Assembly: GCF_017921835.1 (NCBI RefSeq)
Contig: NZ_JAGEMN010000001.1
Span: 1,605,874 to 1,669,873, forward strand
DNA length: 64,000 nucleotides
Reading direction: 5' to 3'
DNA from: Sporosarcina sp. 6E9
GTDB lineage: Bacteria > Bacillota > Bacilli > Bacillales_A > Planococcaceae
Positions 8,407 to 16,823 of the stretch are shown in pieces. The notes beneath the pieces were generated by a model, which saw only the letters and a list, made by a program, of their open reading frames with translations, made no database searches and was not told the origin of the DNA. The position numbers and the translations under genes are program-made. The number at the start of each line of letters is the position of its first letter. Positions within the stretch are counted from its first letter, which is position 1.

Positions 8407-9557
8407 TGCGCCTCACCCCTTTCATAAGAACTATCGATAATTACTTCGCTGCGCTTAGACCATTTACCATGCAAGGCATGAAAACGTTCGGGCTCGTGAG
8501 TAATGAGTACAATTGTTGGTGCTAATTGTACTTTCGACTCAATACTTTGTAGTATATTCTCAAAAGGGATTTTTGCATTTTTCTCTGATATTTGCGCTAA
8601 TAACTCAAGCGATTTTTGATGTTGGATTTTTCCTGTCCCGGTGGCTTGATGAATGTATGGTTGCATTCCATACGTGCGTATATTGATGATAATTTCATAG
8701 GGGATGACATGACTTGTACAATAATCAACATACGATGCTAGACGCTCCACTTTCCTTTCGAAGTCGCCATCCGTGCGCGATTTTTCAATGGCATTTAGGA
8801 TAAACATCACCGATTGTTCGGTAACTGGCAAATACTCTTTTGTTTGCAACTTTTGCATACGAGCACTTGCAGTCCAATGAATTTGATCAAAACGATCAGA
8901 TGGTACATAGTCCCGAGTCCCAACTGGCTGAAACTTATCGTGAAACAATGATTGTCGTTGTGGAATTTCACCCGGTTTGAACGGTGACGGATTTAATTGG
9001 CCAGTAAATGGAACTATATTTGGATATACGAGATTTTCTTGATTCACCGGATCTTCTAGCTCCATCAAAACCGAACCTTCCCCAAATATATGGGGAACTT
9101 CAACGATGACACGTGTTATTCTAGATATCCCTCTTTTCCTGCCTTCCAACGGAATTGTTATCCGAACCACTTCATAACTTCCGACTGAAAAAGGAACTGT
9201 AAAATCAAAAATCCCACTAAAATGTTGCATGTCATTGAGTGTCGGAATCACAGAATCCTCTATTGAAAGTGTTAATTTACCATTCCAAATTGGCAGTCTT
9301 CCATTTTCAAACTCCATGACTAAATCAGATTCAGTTCCAATTAAAAAGCGTGCTTTATTTTTAACAGGTAATAGTTTCAAGTCTTTCCCTACGTTTTTAT
9401 AGTACATATTTTGAACAATACCCATTAACAGAATAGAAGCGAAACAGGCAGCCAGAACAACTTGAAAATAAATGAGTGCAAACAATAAGAAGACAAGTGC
9501 GACTCCCATCAGCATATGAAGTGATTTGAAACCCTCTTCATGGCGATTCCAGTTCAT
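8367..9557 (-). CDS. DUF58 protein
   Basis: A 396-residue DUF58 (von Willebrand A-like) protein. Two closely spaced N-terminal membrane helices (about residues 14-48) are followed by a beta-rich section and the family signature near residue 215: GTRDYVPSDRFDQIHW followed by SARMQKL. Its ATG shares one base with the stop of the MoxR gene (TGATG), so expression is tightly coupled. MoxR ATPases with DUF58 partners act as chaperone-like pairs that mature or activate other proteins; the client here is unknown. Confidence 0.85.
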   Translation of the reverse strand: MNWNRHEEGFKSLHMLMGVALVFLLFALIYFQVVLAACFASILLMGIVQNMYYKNVGKDLKLLPVKNKARFLIGTESDLVMEFENGRLPIWNGKLTLSIEDSVIPTLNDMQHFSGIFDFTVPFSVGSYEVVRITIPLEGRKRGISRITRVIVEVPHIFGEGSVLMELEDPVNQENLVYPNIVPFTGQLNPSPFKPGEIPQRQSLFHDKFQPVGTRDYVPSDRFDQIHWTASARMQKLQTKEYLPVTEQSVMFILNAIEKSRTDGDFERKVERLASYVDYCTSHVIPYEIIINIRTYGMQPYIHQATGTGKIQHQKSLELLAQISEKNAKIPFENILQSIESKVQLAPTIVLITHEPERFHALHGKWSKRSEVIIDSSYERGEAQWINDKSTISVLG

Positions 9558-10492
9558 CAGATTGCCGCCTCTATCGGTGCAGGTATTGAACTAATAATGT
9601 CATCCAATACACCTTCTAATTCTTTTGTCAGCATTCCTTCCGTTGACAACTCCATACGGTGCAAGGCTGCAGGTTCAATGATTGCTTTCACATCATCAGG
9701 TGTCGCAAAATTTCTACCTGAGATGTATGCATACGCTTTGGTAGCACGTAAGATAGCGAGTGCTGCACGCGAGCTAAGTCCTAGTTCGATGAAAGGATGT
9801 TCTCGAGTCGCCCGGACAAGTTTCAATATATAATGTTCAATATCTTCATGGACCGTTACGTTGCCTGCTTCAGTGGCCCATAGTTGCACGTCGTTCGGAC
9901 CGATTACTGATGAAGTCGTAATTTCACCTGGATTATTCCCGTATTGTCTTAAAATCTGTTGCTCTTCCTCCATTGACGGGTAACCTATATTCAGTTTGAA
10001 CAGAAAACGATCGAGTTGGGCAGCAGGTAATGGAAAAGTTCCTTGTTGAGACTCGATTGGGTTTTGAGTTGCTATGACCATAAATGGGGTTGGAAGTTTT
10101 ATCGTTTCACCATCGATTGTTACTTGTTTCTCTTCCATTGACTCCAGAAGACTTGACTGCGTACGTGGTGTTGCCCTGTTTATTTCGTCTGCCAGAAGAA
10201 TATTCGTTGTAACAGGACCTGCTTTCAATACAAAATCCTGCGTTTGCGGATTATAATAACGGATTCCCGTCACATCAGATGGAAGTACGTCGGGCGTAAA
10301 TTGTATACGTCTGAAATCACCTTTGAATGCACTAGCAAAGCTTTTTGCCATCATTGTTTTACCTGAACCCGGAACACTTTCTAATAAAACATGACCTTCT
10401 TGCAACAATGCAATTAACATAAAATCAAATTCTTTTTCCCTACCAATAATAGCCTGATTCAATTCTTGCTTAAATTCTTGGATTGAAACCAC
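9557..10492 (-). CDS. MoxR-family AAA+ ATPase
   Basis: A 311-residue AAA+ ATPase of the MoxR group. Walker A is PGSGKTMMAK, Walker B is ILLADEINRATP, and sensor motifs follow (ATQNPIE; DRFLFKL). The start is GTG at 10492: GGAGGGG ends 6 nt upstream, inside the end of the preceding Spo0E-like gene, which it overlaps by 23 nt. Such ATPases remodel protein substrates with their DUF58 neighbour. It is the second gene of a four-gene operon. Confidence 0.9.
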   Translation of the reverse strand: MVSIQEFKQELNQAIIGREKEFDFMLIALLQEGHVLLESVPGSGKTMMAKSFASAFKGDFRRIQFTPDVLPSDVTGIRYYNPQTQDFVLKAGPVTTNILLADEINRATPRTQSSLLESMEEKQVTIDGETIKLPTPFMVIATQNPIESQQGTFPLPAAQLDRFLFKLNIGYPSMEEEQQILRQYGNNPGEITTSSVIGPNDVQLWATEAGNVTVHEDIEHYILKLVRATREHPFIELGLSSRAALAILRATKAYAYISGRNFATPDDVKAIIEPAALHRMELSTEGMLTKELEGVLDDIISSIPAPIEAAI

Positions 10493-10676
10493 TCATAACC
10501 CCTCCGATTATAATTTTTTCTTTTAACAGATTCCTATCTTGCTTTTGATAACTGTCATATTGATTAATCAAAACATCTAGCTTTTGGCTTACCTTTAGTG
10601 TTTCCTCTGAACCTATGCCTGTTGCCGCAGCAATTTCAATCATTAATTTACGGGTTTCCTCTATCTCTTTTTCCAC
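10470..10676 (-). CDS. Spo0E-like aspartyl-phosphate phosphatase
   Basis: A 68-residue protein with the Spo0E family signature VSQKLDVLINQY (consensus SxxLDxLIxxY) preceded by a helix, as expected for the small helical-hairpin phosphatases that dephosphorylate Spo0A~P and delay sporulation. GTG start with GGAGGGG 5 nt upstream. It overlaps and precedes the MoxR gene, so a sporulation-timing phosphatase is wired to a MoxR/DUF58 operon. Assignment rests on the signature and size; the target response regulator is inferred. Confidence 0.8.
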   Translation of the reverse strand: MEKEIEETRKLMIEIAAATGIGSEETLKVSQKLDVLINQYDSYQKQDRNLLKEKIIIGGVMSGFNPRI

Positions 10677-10867
10677 CAGTACCCCTCCGCGGTTCCAATA
10701 CTTTGAACTAGTCGTTTAGAATTATCAATGCATTCCTAGTAATTGTTAATCATTAAATTATTATGCTTTATTAATATAGTAGCAGATTGAAAACTGTTAA
10801 TCCAAACTTATCTCAATTATTTGTAAGTTAAACAAAAAAACTTTGTATTTATAGGTTTTTGATAATA

Positions 10868-10900
10868 AAAAAAACAGCACTCAGTTTTGAGTTGCCATTT
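10868..10900 (-). terminator. Probable terminator of the MarR-type gene
   Basis: An imperfect hairpin around ACTCA/TGAGT is followed by eight T residues on the minus strand. The stem is short, so confidence is moderate. Confidence 0.55.
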
Positions 10901-10902
10901 TT

Positions 10903-11343
10903 TTAAGATAGATCTTTCACTGATAAACCGAGTTTCTTTAGTAAATCAATTGCTGTATTTTGCTCTTCGGCAGTTAAACCGCCCATGAGGGACTCGATGT
11001 TTTTTGCATGTTCGGGGAATATAGATTCTATCAGTTCTATTCCAGCCTCCGTTATTGAAATATAGGTTACGCGCTTATCTTCTGAACAGAATACTCGCTT
11101 CAAAAATCCTCTTTTTTCAAGTTTATCGACAACATAGGTCATTGAGCCACTTCTAAGTAAGATTTTCTGGCCAATTTTTTGAATGGGCTGTCTTCCTCTA
11201 TGGTAAAGCAATTCCAAAACACCAAACTCGGTTGGATTCAATCCGTATTGATCAATTAATTGATGCGCTTCTTCTAAAATTACTTTACATGAACGTGATA
11301 AGACAATGAATAACTTTAAAGCACGGTCTGTATTATTTTCCAT
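10903..11343 (-). CDS. mhqR: MarR-family repressor, MhqR-like
   Basis: A winged-helix MarR regulator of about 146 residues. The DNA-binding region spans about residues 35-100 (LNPTEFGVLELLYHRG, RSGSMTYVVDKLEKRGFL, CSEDKRVTYISITEAG). The sequence resembles B. subtilis MhqR (YkvE), the repressor of quinone and diamide detoxification genes, and it sits beside a histidine kinase as mhqR sits beside kinD in B. subtilis. The longer frame starts at GTG 11355, but that codon is part of the AGAAGGTGG ribosome site, so ATG 11343 is chosen. No MhqR-type target genes are visible nearby. The MarR family is certain; the MhqR subtype is fairly likely. Confidence 0.75.
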   Translation of the reverse strand: MENNTDRALKLFIVLSRSCKVILEEAHQLIDQYGLNPTEFGVLELLYHRGRQPIQKIGQKILLRSGSMTYVVDKLEKRGFLKRVFCSEDKRVTYISITEAGIELIESIFPEHAKNIESLMGGLTAEEQNTAIDLLKKLGLSVKDLS

Positions 11344-11417
11344 AATTTTTTCCACCTTCTGTAATTCCCAACTGTTTAATTTTATTATAAGGGAATTTAA
11401 AGGCCTTTGTCAAAATT

Positions 11418-12857
11418 TCATTGTGTAGTTGCGGCTTGTAAAGCTTGCTTTTCCTTTAATGACGAGTCATGGATTGTCGCTGATGGAAAGGATAAAGTAA
11501 ATACGGAACCTATCCCAACCTCGCTTGAAACAGAAACAGTTCCCCCATGTTCTTCAATTGTTTTCATGACAAAAGGCAGTCCAAGGCCAGTACCGGTGGT
11601 TTCTGTGGTAAAGAAAGGAACAAATATTTGTTTTAATTGCGTAGCCGACATACCTTTACCTGTATCTGACACTAAAATATTCACCTGATTATCTTCAATT
11701 ACTTCCAAACCAATTGTTAATTTTCCGCCATGGCTCATTGCTTCAAGGGCATTTTTCATTAAGTTTAATAGAACTTGCTTCAGCTTTCCTTCGTCCCCGA
11801 AAATAAATACGTCTTCTAAATCATCCGTATATTGTATGATTGAAATTCCTTCAATTCTAGCCTTCGGTTGAAATAGCTTGATCATCGTGGATAACAATTT
11901 GGGTAAAGAAATAAATGTTTTTTCTTCAATACTCGGCTTGGATAAAATGAGCATTTCATTTAAGATAGATTCCATTCGAATAATTTCATCATCTATAACC
12001 GTTAAATATTTTTCGGATTCCTCAGCAGTCGAATTTCGTAATAGCTGAGTAAATCCTTTGAGAGTGGTAATTGGATTACGAATTTCATGGGCTATACTCG
12101 CTGCAAGCTGCCCCACTTCATAAAGTGATTCTTTATGAGCTAACCGTTTCTCCAAAATAACTTGTTCGGTGCGATCAGCGATTCGAGTAATAAACATGCC
12201 GATGGAGTCGTCATAATAGGTTTTGATATAAAAATAACTGACCTCTTCCGGCGACTTTTCATACGCATGTAAAGTTTCTGCATACCCTTCGGCAATTACT
12301 TTTTGAATGAAGGGAGTCGATTCTTCTTTTGAAAAACCTAATAACCCGAAAAATTCACATGCACTCTTCCCTATAAGACTTTTTCCTGACATCCCAAGAA
12401 AGCGATTCGCATGTTTATTAACGTTTTGAATCGTTCCCGTTTGATCATAAGCGATAAATAAACTTTTAGACTTCTGAAATATTTTTAAATTACTTACATC
12501 CGGTTCTTCTCTAAGTACTTCAGGCACATTGATAAGTGCAATAATTCTCTTTGAATGATTGCAGTGTATGAGGTGCACCCTTACAGAATCCGCTTTGCTT
12601 TGCGGTTCTATTGCAATGGGGAAAGTAGATGAGGTGTGGCCTTCATTTATCGTTAGCGCTAACTTTTCGTCCCACAAATGATTCGACATTTCATCCGACA
12701 AGTCTTTAATGTGATTTATATTCCCCATACCAAACTTTTCTTTAAATTCATCATTTAATTGGATTACCCTGCCACTAACCTCTAAAATAGCGGCTGGTTT
12801 GCGTGCATTTTCAAAAAACTTCATGAATTTACTCGCCTTTTCTTTTGTCAATTTCAA
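11418..12857 (-). CDS. Soluble PAS-domain sensor histidine kinase
   Basis: A cytosolic sensor kinase of about 479 residues: a PAS domain at about 15-110, a second PAS domain at about 125-235, a HisKA dimerisation domain with phospho-acceptor His257 (SIAHEIRNP), and a HATPase with N box (LLNLMKNALEAM), G1 (DTGKGM) and G2 (TGTGLGLP). The architecture is that of sporulation phosphorelay kinases (KinA/KinE type). No membrane segment is present. The start is probably TTG 12857, since AGGAGG ends 7 nt before it; ATG 12863 is only 1 nt from the same site. No response regulator gene is adjacent, consistent with an orphan kinase feeding Spo0F. The specific partner is inferred. Confidence 0.85.
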   Translation of the reverse strand: MKLTKEKASKFMKFFENARKPAAILEVSGRVIQLNDEFKEKFGMGNINHIKDLSDEMSNHLWDEKLALTINEGHTSSTFPIAIEPQSKADSVRVHLIHCNHSKRIIALINVPEVLREEPDVSNLKIFQKSKSLFIAYDQTGTIQNVNKHANRFLGMSGKSLIGKSACEFFGLLGFSKEESTPFIQKVIAEGYAETLHAYEKSPEEVSYFYIKTYYDDSIGMFITRIADRTEQVILEKRLAHKESLYEVGQLAASIAHEIRNPITTLKGFTQLLRNSTAEESEKYLTVIDDEIIRMESILNEMLILSKPSIEEKTFISLPKLLSTMIKLFQPKARIEGISIIQYTDDLEDVFIFGDEGKLKQVLLNLMKNALEAMSHGGKLTIGLEVIEDNQVNILVSDTGKGMSATQLKQIFVPFFTTETTGTGLGLPFVMKTIEEHGGTVSVSSEVGIGSVFTLSFPSATIHDSSLKEKQALQAATTQ

Positions 12858-13185
12858 ATTCATTCCTCCTAGTTCCTTAGTAAAACAGTATGAAGAATGC
12901 TTATAATTCATGCTAAAAACTTTCGCAATGCGATACACGCTTAATTTTGATTATTCCATAATTAAACAAAAATTGGTATAGGCTCAAAGTGCTAGTTGCG
13001 GGCATTATTTCTTATATTACCAACATTTTCATTTACAAATTTGATTACTCAATTATTCCGACAGTTATAATTGGGTCTTTTAATCGAAAAAAACCGTCCC
13101 TGTTTGTAATAACTGGGAACGGTTTAGGACTTTTCATTATTAATTTTCAGTAAATGCAAAAGGTGAAATATTTTAATTTTTTTCG
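12858..13185. other. Intergenic region between Ktr subunit and kinase genes
   Basis: About 330 bp of AT-rich sequence. It contains the terminator at 13085-13125 and must hold the kinase promoter at its right end; I cannot place a convincing -35/-10 pair. No small gene is supported. Confidence 0.5.
13085..13125 (-). terminator. Terminator of the Ktr potassium channel gene
   Basis: A 6-bp perfect stem AAACCG/CGGTTT, extended inward by imperfect pairs, has seven T residues on the minus strand and lies 60 bp past the gene end. Confidence 0.8.
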
Positions 13186-14544
13186 TTAGCCGATAATAAC
13201 TCGTTCTTTTGGAAAATGGTAATGCGGTTTCTTTGTCTTACCACCAAGCGTGAATAAAAATGAAATGAGTCCAACTCGGCCAATAAACATTAACACCATA
13301 ATAATTAGTTTGCCGATTGTCGAAAGATCGGACGTTATGCCAAGTGACATTCCACATGTACCAAATGCAGATGTTATTTCAAATAACAACGCAATGATGG
13401 GGACATTCGGTTCAGTGATCAAAAGAATAAGCAACGCGATAATAACCATTAAACCTGCAAGTAAAATAACCGCAAATGACCGAAACACATCAATCAGTTT
13501 TATTTGCCGATTAAAAATATGGATAACTTCCCGTCCACGAGCGAAATTAATCAGAAATAACACAGCGATTGCAAATGTTGTTGTTCGTATTCCTCCACCA
13601 ACAGAACTTGGTGATGCACCGATAAACATTAAAGAACTAATCACAATATCAGTCGCATCGCTAAACTGAGTCACATCGAATGTTGTTAATCCGGCCGACC
13701 TCGAGGAAACTGAGTGAAAAATGGCAGTGAAAACTTTTTCATGCCAAGCCATTCCTTTGAATGAATTAAATGACTCAAGAATAAAAATCATGATTGCTCC
13801 GAAAACTAAAAGGGCTCCAAAAGTTAATGTCGTGATTTTTGTAAAAAGAGAAAATCGAAAATGTGGTGTTTTTTTCGAGAAAAAAGCTTTCACTTCAATT
13901 AATACTGGAAAACCGATGGCACCTAAAATAATTAGCAACATCGTCATAATTTGAACGAAATAATCATTAAAATATGGCAGTAAAGATTCACCAGTTATAT
14001 CAAAACCGGCATTAGTCGTCGCGGAAACAGCCATAAACAATCCATTTAAGAAAGCTTCATTAAACGTATCATAAAACCTCATAATGTAAAACGTGAATAT
14101 TAATCCGCCGATTAGTTCAATCAGGAAAATAATTTTCACAATTTCTCTTATTAAGTAAACGACGCCAGAAAGGCTATACTGATTATGATCCACCATGATT
14201 AATTGACGTTCCTTCATGCCAATGCGTTTTCTAATTAGCAACCAAAAAAAGGTACCGATTGACATGATTCCGATTCCGCCGAATTGTAGCACGACCATAA
14301 TCATACTAATTCCGAATGGAGTGTAAGTCTCAGAAATGCTTATAGCCGTTAAGCCTGTCACACTAACCGCGCTAACCGCTGTAAAAAGACTATCAATCGT
14401 TTCAATTTTTATGCCTGGTTTATATACCCCCGGCAAATTTAGTAATAAAAAGGAAAAGGCGATTGCCAAAAAGTAATAAAATACAATTATCTGAGCTGGA
14501 GTTAGTTTTTGAAAGCTTTCACGACTAATTTTCAACCTATTCAA
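13186..14544 (-). CDS. Potassium channel subunit of the Ktr system (KtrB/KtrD type)
   Basis: A 452-residue TrkH/KtrB-family membrane subunit. Four pore loops with the conserved filter glycines are visible (SVTGLTAI, TTNAGFD, SRSAGLTTFD, GTCGMSLG), matching the four M1-P-M2 repeats of the family. It works with a cytosolic RCK subunit (KtrA or KtrC), which is not encoded nearby; an orphan membrane subunit is usual for ktrD in B. subtilis. I cannot separate KtrB from KtrD by eye. TTG start at 14544 with GGAGG 7 nt upstream. C-di-AMP inhibits Ktr systems through the RCK subunit, linking it functionally to DarB. Confidence 0.9.
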   Translation of the reverse strand: MNRLKISRESFQKLTPAQIIVFYYFLAIAFSFLLLNLPGVYKPGIKIETIDSLFTAVSAVSVTGLTAISISETYTPFGISMIMVVLQFGGIGIMSIGTFFWLLIRKRIGMKERQLIMVDHNQYSLSGVVYLIREIVKIIFLIELIGGLIFTFYIMRFYDTFNEAFLNGLFMAVSATTNAGFDITGESLLPYFNDYFVQIMTMLLIILGAIGFPVLIEVKAFFSKKTPHFRFSLFTKITTLTFGALLVFGAIMIFILESFNSFKGMAWHEKVFTAIFHSVSSRSAGLTTFDVTQFSDATDIVISSLMFIGASPSSVGGGIRTTTFAIAVLFLINFARGREVIHIFNRQIKLIDVFRSFAVILLAGLMVIIALLILLITEPNVPIIALLFEITSAFGTCGMSLGITSDLSTIGKLIIMVLMFIGRVGLISFLFTLGGKTKKPHYHFPKERVIIG

Positions 14545-14576
14545 TTGACTACCTCCTGCAGATGATTAGTTATATT

Positions 14577-15341
14577 TTACGCTTTTCTATTTTTCCGGTC
14601 ATTGCTTACGCCTATGAAATAGCCATACAATGCAATTCCGACCAGGACTACCCAGAATGTGGTCTTCCAAAGAGTTGAATGCGGAAATGCGGGATTAAGA
14701 ATTTGTAGTTTTTCATGTGACAATGTTAAGACGACCAGTTTAATACCCACCCAGCCTACTATGAGGAATGCAGCTGTTTCGAGAGACGGGTATTTTTCCA
14801 GTAACACTACAAACTGACGCGCAGCAAAACGCATAATAATTAAACCGATTATACCACCCATTAACATAACAATGAACTGTCCGCCATTGATTCCGCCGAT
14901 ATGGAAATCTCCTAATTCTGGAAGAGTCACCGCAAGTGCGACTGCGGCTAACATCGAATCTAAAGCAAATGCGATATCAGCTAATTCTACCTTGAATACG
15001 GTCATCCAAAAACCCGATTGTTTACGCGGTTTTGTTAAGTCGTCACCATGCTTATCCTTTTTCCGTTGATCATAAATGTTTTTTATGGATATGAATAATA
15101 GATAAGCTGCTCCGAGTGCTTGTATTTGCCAAATGTTAACGAGAAAAGTAATCATGAACAAAGCGGCAAAACGGAAAACGAATGCGCCCAACAACCCATA
15201 AAACAAAGCTTTTTTCTGTTGTAATTTGGGTAAATGTTTTACCATTACAGCCATTACTACCGCATTATCCGCGGCTAATAATCCTTCCAGAACAATAAGC
15301 ACAACAAGCACCCATGCATATTCCAGTAATATTGCTTCCAA
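14577..15341 (-). CDS. ykoY: TerC-family manganese exporter YkoY (MeeY)
   Basis: A 254-residue TerC-family integral membrane protein with about seven to eight helices. The family acidic signatures in the membrane are present (EGLLAADNAVVMAVM near residue 19; ELADIAFALDSM near residue 118). B. subtilis YkoY/MeeY and its paralogue YceF supply Mn2+ to exported enzymes. The probable start is TTG 15341 with GGGAG 11 nt upstream. Expression is governed by a yybP-ykoY manganese riboswitch in the leader, which strongly supports the assignment. Single-gene unit. Confidence 0.9.
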   Translation of the reverse strand: MEAILLEYAWVLVVLIVLEGLLAADNAVVMAVMVKHLPKLQQKKALFYGLLGAFVFRFAALFMITFLVNIWQIQALGAAYLLFISIKNIYDQRKKDKHGDDLTKPRKQSGFWMTVFKVELADIAFALDSMLAAVALAVTLPELGDFHIGGINGGQFIVMLMGGIIGLIIMRFAARQFVVLLEKYPSLETAAFLIVGWVGIKLVVLTLSHEKLQILNPAFPHSTLWKTTFWVVLVGIALYGYFIGVSNDRKNRKA

Positions 15342-15369
15342 AAAAATTCAACTCCCAATTATTTCATAT

Positions 15370-15520
15370 AAAAAAAACCTCACCTAATAAATAGGCAAAG
15401 GTCTCGCAAAGTCAAAATTTAATCTAAAATTTCGGCTATCATAACCGATGGCAAAACAAGCCATGTATTGACGATTATGAAATAGGTTTCCCTAAAGCTA
15501 CTCCCCTTTGACATTAGTCA
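15370..15520 (-). promoter_or_regulatory. yybP-ykoY manganese riboswitch
   Basis: On the minus strand the leader carries the hallmark GGGGAGTAGC (15497-15506), then GCCATCGGTTATGATAGCC-like conserved loop sequence around 15440-15460, and closes with CGAGACC before a terminator hairpin (ACCTTTGCCTA/TAGGTGAGGT) with eight T residues at 15370-15377. This matches the Mn2+-sensing class, in which metal binding prevents the terminator and turns on the gene. It lies directly upstream of ykoY. Confidence 0.9.
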
Positions 15521-15548
15521 AAAGTTATTAAGTTGGGTCTTTGAATTT

Positions 15549-15576
15549 AGTATACCACCCATCCTTAAAATGTAAA
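15549..15576 (-). promoter_or_regulatory. Sigma-A promoter of ykoY leader
   Basis: Minus-strand -35 TTTACA (15571-15576) and -10 TATACT (15549-15554) are separated by 16 bp. Transcription would start near 15542, just before the riboswitch. Confidence 0.75.
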
Positions 15577-15587
15577 CTCCTTTTATG

Positions 15588-16673
15588 CTAGATGAGAATA
15601 TGAAATTCCGCTCTATGCTTATTTTCATTATAAAACTTAGACATGGAGGGAATTGAAGCAATGAAATCAGCACATTGAATACCGCTATCTTTTAATAATT
15701 CCTCTGCAATTGTCGTATCAAAAACGGCGTTCCATGTTAAATAATCAAGGGTTTCTACTTCGACCCCTAACTTGCGTTGCAACTGTTTCCAGGTTAACCC
15801 CTTCTCTGCCAATTTACGAGGGAATCTTCCTTTCGGCTCCTTGCCAGTAAATTCTTTCACCATTGCACCGTAAACTTTTTCAACTAAATGTGGAGAAGGA
15901 TCTGTTAAATGGATGGTTTTATCTAATGCTGGATTGAAGTTCACAAAATAGATGGTTGCGTCAATAATATAATCAATCGGTACGACATTTATATGCGCAT
16001 CTGATTTTCCTACATAAGGTATGACTGGCATCCATTTTAGTTTATCAATCATATTCATGAAAAAATAAGGGCCGTCAAACTTGATTGTTTCACCTGTTAT
16101 TGAATGCCCTCTAACGATACCCGGCCGGATAATTGTAACTATGCCTTCACCCTTTAATTGTTCGACGATGCATTCTGCTTCAAATTTTGTTTCTTCGTAA
16201 TGATTTTTAAATGCGTTCGGACGTATAAGTTCTGTTTCAAGAATCTTTCCTTCACGTGTCCCCGCAACATACGCTGTGCTGAAATAGATAAATTGAGATA
16301 CGGAGGGATGTGTACGGATAAAGTCACAGACCCTTTGCGTCCCATCTACATTTACCTTCCATGCAATTTCCTTCTTGACGGCAAGATCATATATTGCAGC
16401 CAGATGCCACATGGTGATCGTTTCAGCTTGAATCTTAGCTAGTTCCTTCTCTTTCATTCCTAAATTCGTTAACGTAATATCGCCTGGAATAATTTCGAAT
16501 GGGTGTGTGACATCTAATTCATCAAAGATAACTTGTATACTTTCTGCAGCTTGAGCAAGTTGACTTTCTTGAACGAGTACGTACAATTTTGCTAATTTAC
16601 CTTGTTTAATTAATCCTTTAATCAATTGGCTCGCGATAAAACCTGGAAAACCGGTGAAGAAATGTGTCCCCAT
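15588..16673 (-). CDS. SDR-family NAD(P)-dependent reductase, thioester-reductase-like
   Basis: A 361-residue extended short-chain dehydrogenase. The nucleotide-binding motif TGFPGFIA is at residues 7-14, and the catalytic pair is visible as YEETKFEAE (YxxxK), after STAYVAGT. The layout resembles thioester-reductase/fatty-acyl-reductase domains (male-sterility type), which reduce carrier- or CoA-bound acyl groups. No acyl-adenylation or carrier domain is fused or adjacent, so the substrate is unknown. The frame extends 3 codons upstream to a GTG, but GGGG is 8 nt before ATG 16673. Single-gene unit. Confidence 0.78.
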   Translation of the reverse strand: MGTHFFTGFPGFIASQLIKGLIKQGKLAKLYVLVQESQLAQAAESIQVIFDELDVTHPFEIIPGDITLTNLGMKEKELAKIQAETITMWHLAAIYDLAVKKEIAWKVNVDGTQRVCDFIRTHPSVSQFIYFSTAYVAGTREGKILETELIRPNAFKNHYEETKFEAECIVEQLKGEGIVTIIRPGIVRGHSITGETIKFDGPYFFMNMIDKLKWMPVIPYVGKSDAHINVVPIDYIIDATIYFVNFNPALDKTIHLTDPSPHLVEKVYGAMVKEFTGKEPKGRFPRKLAEKGLTWKQLQRKLGVEVETLDYLTWNAVFDTTIAEELLKDSGIQCADFIASIPSMSKFYNENKHRAEFHILI

Positions 16674-16778
16674 TAATTCCACCCCTTTTTCATGTCAGTA
16701 TAGCATTAATAATTAAATATCGGAAGAATTTTCTGATAAGTCATTAGTGTTGTCCTGTAATATAAATGTATAGGAAAA

Positions 16779-16808
16779 GAAGGCTTTCCCACTATAGGGA
16801 AAGCCTTC
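16779..16808 (-). terminator. Terminator of the RND transporter gene
   Basis: A 12-bp perfect stem GAAGGCTTTCCC/GGGAAAGCCTTC with a 6-nt loop and T-rich tail on the minus strand (also fair on the plus strand). Confidence 0.85.
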
Positions 16809-16823
16809 TTTCTGATCTAGATA

